8,523 nucleotides of DNA from Chryseobacterium gleum. GTDB lineage: Bacteria > Bacteroidota > Bacteroidia > Flavobacteriales_C > GCA-002722245. This document shows, piece after piece, positions 6,293-8,523 of this stretch. The stretch is taken from assembly GCA_945903925.1 (NCBI GenBank), contig CAMDPJ010000092.1, positions 1 through 8,523 on the forward strand, given 5' to 3'. The position numbers were made by a program, and so were the translations under genes. The first letter of the stretch is position 1, and each line of letters begins with the position of its first letter. The notes beneath the pieces were generated by a model. The model saw only the letters and a list, made by a program, of their open reading frames with translations. It was not told the origin of the DNA and made no database searches.

Positions 6293-7431
6293 TGAATTAA
6301 ATTATTTTCCCAAATAGCCATTTCAATATATCGGGTTTTATTATTGTCGTTCCAATAGTACACTGTTACAATTTTACCATCTTCTCTTTGCACCGACATC
6401 GGATAGCCCATATCCCAAAACGGACAAGATTCTTTAATGGTAATGGTATTCAAAATATCCCAAGTTTTTCCGTCATCGCTGCTTACACAAGCCTTAACAG
6501 CAAAAGGCATTTTGCGATAACCGCAAGTGCAAAGAATTTTACCATTTTTCAATTTAATGATATTGGCCGGTTGTCCAAATATTCCTGTGTGCTCAGGGTA
6601 AGTCCAGCTTAAACCCGCATTCTCAGAAAAAGCTTGTGTTAACTCCCCCGTGCCACCAATAGCCATGTATTGGTCATTTTCTGATTGATAAGAAGAATCA
6701 CTTCTTATCATTGCCATCAATCTACCCAAACCTAAATTCAACACGCACACTTCATTGTAATTTACACCTCTAAACATAGAACGACTGCCGTTTATGTCTT
6801 CAGCCAATAAAGCTATATCACCCCAATTTTTTCCTTTATCGAAAGACCTTATCAGATATGCTTTTTCTGCATTAAAACCCGAACTTTTATATATAGGCAA
6901 AACCCACGAACCATCTTCTAATTCGCTTATAGCATCTCTACTAAACCAATCGAAATCGCCATTAACAGAGATGATTTCTGGTGGCGACCAGCTTTCGCCA
7001 TGATTGACAGAGCGCAACAAAACCAAACCCAAACTAGCACTTACAGTACCTAAATCTGGTCGGTGCGCCAATAGAGTAGAAATAAGATTATTTCTATCTT
7101 CTGATTTTTCTACCTGAATTTTTATAGCCCTAAGTAAAAGCGTTCCATCTTTCAATTTGGTTAGCCCTGGGTCGTTAAATCCGTATTGATCGTTAAGCAC
7201 AATCTTTTTCTTATTCGATAAAAAGGTTTTTCCATCAGCTTCCGATTCAATAACACAAATTCGTGAGTCATTATCGTGATGTGAAGGCGTATTATTTTTG
7301 GCGGCCTTTACACTTTTTTCGCCGGCTTCTCGAAACGCAATCAATACCTTGTTTCCTTCCAAAGAAACGACTGTGGGAAAACTTGTAAAAAGAGACTCAT
7401 CTTTTTGTACTATAGCATAATCAATTTTCAT
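6289..7431 (-). CDS. Sialidase-like Asp-box (BNR repeat) protein, predicted cytoplasmic
   Basis: This 380-residue protein has the repeat pattern of a six-bladed sialidase propeller. Asp boxes (S-x-D-x-G-x-x-W or close) are at 141-148 (SVNHGESW), 196-203 (SFDKGKNW), 269-276 (SENAGLSW) and 317-324 (SSDDGKTW), with a degenerate one at 63-70 (SEADGKTF). The sialidase active-site set appears present by position: arginine triad R34, R243 and R306, an acid/base aspartate D53 or D55, E227 in YNEVCVL, and tyrosine Y343 in MGYPMSV. The order and spacing resemble the compact bacterial sialidases of about 380 residues; this comparison was done by eye and memory. There is no signal peptide, lipobox or membrane segment, so it should stay in the cytoplasm. 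It overlaps the genes on both sides by 4 nt. The family also includes hydrolases of other keto-acid sugars and trans-sialidase-type enzymes, so sialic acid itself is not established as substrate. Confidence 0.82.
   Translation of the reverse strand: MKIDYAIVQKDESLFTSFPTVVSLEGNKVLIAFREAGEKSVKAAKNNTPSHHDNDSRICVIESEADGKTFLSNKKKIVLNDQYGFNDPGLTKLKDGTLLLRAIKIQVEKSEDRNNLISTLLAHRPDLGTVSASLGLVLLRSVNHGESWSPPEIISVNGDFDWFSRDAISELEDGSWVLPIYKSSGFNAEKAYLIRSFDKGKNWGDIALLAEDINGSRSMFRGVNYNEVCVLNLGLGRLMAMIRSDSSYQSENDQYMAIGGTGELTQAFSENAGLSWTYPEHTGIFGQPANIIKLKNGKILCTCGYRKMPFAVKACVSSDDGKTWDILNTITIKESCPFWDMGYPMSVQREDGKIVTVYYWNDNNKTRYIEMAIWENNLIQ
6686..6710. repeat. Perfect 10-bp inverted repeat inside the sialidase-like gene
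   Basis: TGATAAGAAG at 6686-6695 and CTTCTTATCA at 6701-6710 are exact reverse complements separated by the 5-nt loop AATCA. The repeat spans the codons for M241 to Q249, including the predicted catalytic arginine R243. It could form a hairpin in the mRNA. No T-run follows on the transcribed strand, so it does not look like a terminator. Confidence 0.6.
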
Positions 7432-8408
7432 AGGGCAACAACAGTATTATTTTGAATAGACTGATGAATCGCTTCACAAACTCTTACAGCCACTACTCCA
7501 TCGTTAAAAGTAATCACTTCCTTATTTTTATTCGCCAGCACATCTATGAAATGGTGAATCATATTGGGTGTACTCCCTACATACTTTCCATGCACCTCTG
7601 CAAAATCATGTTCATCTAACGTTGTATTTTTTGCTGGTGTAAACTGAACCACAGAAGCTGCCGATATATTGATTTCAATTTTTCCATTTTCCCCTTCTAT
7701 ATCCATACGAGAATGTTGCTGTCCTACTACTGGAGCACCAAGCCAAATCACCTCTACCACAGCCCTAACGCCATTCTCGAACAAAAGATTTGCTGATATA
7801 AAATCATTATTTTTTCCCGATGAAGCAAACACTTCTTTTACCTCAGAATTTAAGAACCATCTAAGAATATCAATGTCGTGTCCGGTAATCCAATAAGACA
7901 TGGGCATTTTTCCTTTCACCCTTTTGGCTGTTTCAATATCAGCATTTCTTCGAGTGTATAAATAACCAACTTCTCCTATTTCCCCTGAATCGAGCAAAGA
8001 TTTTGCTTGCACATAGCGCTGATCAAACCTGCAGGTATGGCAAACCAAAATTTTTAAATGAGAATTCGCTTTTGCGAGTTGCTCCATCTTGTTTAACTCT
8101 TCTGTAGAAATGCCTACAGGCTTTTCTATAATAATATTTTTACCATGTTTCACCGCAGCTTCAAAAGGCGCTAAGTGGGCCCACTCAGGTGTAGTAATAA
8201 AGACGGTATCAATTTCGGGATGTTCGTGAAACATCTTTTCCCATTGATTTTCGAAATACAAAGGAACATTTAAGAATGCTGCATTTTCTTCTGTTGTCTT
8301 TTTAGAATTACCACAAACAGCCACCATTTCGGCGAGTACACTTTGCTGAACTACTTTTGCGTAATTCGTACCCATTCTTCCCGGACCAATTAATGCACAT
8401 TTAAGCAT
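7428..8408 (-). CDS. Gfo/Idh/MocA family oxidoreductase (first of three in the operon)
   Basis: This is a predicted NAD(P)-dependent cytoplasmic dehydrogenase of sugars or inositol-like compounds, and the most canonical of the three. The 326 residues begin with MLKCALIGPGRMG, giving a complete glycine motif at 8-13 (GPGRMG). EKP is at 95-97, with K96 the conserved lysine. GHDIDILRWFLN at 176-187 carries the H177/D180 pair, with an additional acidic residue at D178. The C-terminal half has the expected open beta-sheet pattern and ends in the family-typical helix DGVVAVRVCEAIHQSIQ. The ATG at 8408 lies 5 nt after the stop of the preceding gene, and its stop overlaps the start of the sialidase-like gene (ATGA, 7428-7431). 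General similarity to inositol 2-dehydrogenase-like and UDP-sugar 3-dehydrogenase-like proteins is visible, but nothing fixes the substrate. Confidence 0.9.
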   Translation of the reverse strand: MLKCALIGPGRMGTNYAKVVQQSVLAEMVAVCGNSKKTTEENAAFLNVPLYFENQWEKMFHEHPEIDTVFITTPEWAHLAPFEAAVKHGKNIIIEKPVGISTEELNKMEQLAKANSHLKILVCHTCRFDQRYVQAKSLLDSGEIGEVGYLYTRRNADIETAKRVKGKMPMSYWITGHDIDILRWFLNSEVKEVFASSGKNNDFISANLLFENGVRAVVEVIWLGAPVVGQQHSRMDIEGENGKIEINISAASVVQFTPAKNTTLDEHDFAEVHGKYVGSTPNMIHHFIDVLANKNKEVITFNDGVVAVRVCEAIHQSIQNNTVVAL

Positions 8409-8413
8409 AAAAC

Positions 8414-8523
8414 TTATTTTGTTTTGGCACGCTGAATCAATTCATCCAGCATAGTTTTAATTTGTTCGTAATCGCTAATCAGTTCTTTGTATTCTTTCTT
8501 GCTCTCTTTTTCAAGCGCCTTCT
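8414..8523 (-). CDS. C-terminal end of an unidentified coiled-coil protein (partial)
   Basis: The last 35 codons of a - strand gene are visible, ending in TAA at 8416-8414 and running off the right edge. The peptide is highly charged and helical (KALEKESKKEYKELIS, then DYEQIKTMLDELIQRAKTK). Hydrophobic residues at visible positions 14, 18, 21, 25 and 28 show the 4-3-4-3 spacing of a coiled coil. The stop lies 5 nt before the start of the first oxidoreductase, so it belongs to the same operon. The body of the protein is outside the window and the family cannot be named. Coiled-coil tails occur on chain-length-control proteins, methyltransferases and glycosyltransferases of polysaccharide loci, among many others. 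Confidence 0.7.
   Translation of the reverse strand, partial: KALEKESKKEYKELISDYEQIKTMLDELIQRAKTK

Noticed and set aside
1..8523. CRISPR arrays, tRNA or rRNA genes, transposases, phage genes
   Set aside because: No regularly spaced repeats, RNA gene signatures or mobile-element proteins were seen. The whole window is packed with polysaccharide-related genes.

Overview
The window looks like part of a surface-polysaccharide (O-antigen or capsule type) locus from a member of the Bacteroidota. This placement is an inference. It rests on AT-rich DNA, A-rich leaders without Shine-Dalgarno sequences, a possible Bacteroidota-type -7 element (TAnnTTTG) ahead of the first gene, and the style of the proteins. 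I cannot name a genus from the sequence alone.

The left half (78-4344, + strand) is a compact four-gene operon. It encodes GDP-mannose 4,6-dehydratase (gmd), GDP-L-fucose synthase (fcl), the membrane subunit of a polysaccharide ABC exporter (wzm-like), and its ATPase with a C-terminal Wzt-type domain (wzt-like). Spacing is 2 nt, 9 nt and a 1-nt TAATG overlap. The first two genes make GDP-L-fucose from GDP-mannose. The last two should flip a finished lipid-linked glycan across the inner membrane, so the simplest reading is a fucose-containing glycan exported by the ABC-transporter route. Bases 1-51 may hold the last residues of a further upstream membrane protein.

The right half (4390-8523, - strand) faces the first operon convergently. 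It is an even tighter operon: the end of an unidentified coiled-coil protein, a Gfo/Idh/MocA oxidoreductase, a sialidase-like Asp-box protein, a second divergent Gfo/Idh/MocA protein, and a third Gfo/Idh/MocA protein. Two junctions are 4-nt ATGA overlaps and the other two gaps are 4-5 nt. The two operons meet in a 45-nt T-rich spacer flanked by an imperfect inverted repeat that contains both stop codons.

The most interesting part is the right-hand cassette. A sialidase-fold protein with an apparently complete set of sialidase catalytic residues, but no secretion signal, is translationally coupled to three different NAD(P)-dependent sugar-oxidoreductase-like proteins beside a glycan export system. 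This suggests an undescribed cytoplasmic pathway that makes, modifies or edits an unusual sugar (possibly a sialic-acid-like or keto sugar) for the exported glycan. The substrate cannot be read from the sequence. No RNA genes, CRISPR arrays, insertion sequences or other mobile elements were seen, and no gene-free stretch exceeds 300 bases.
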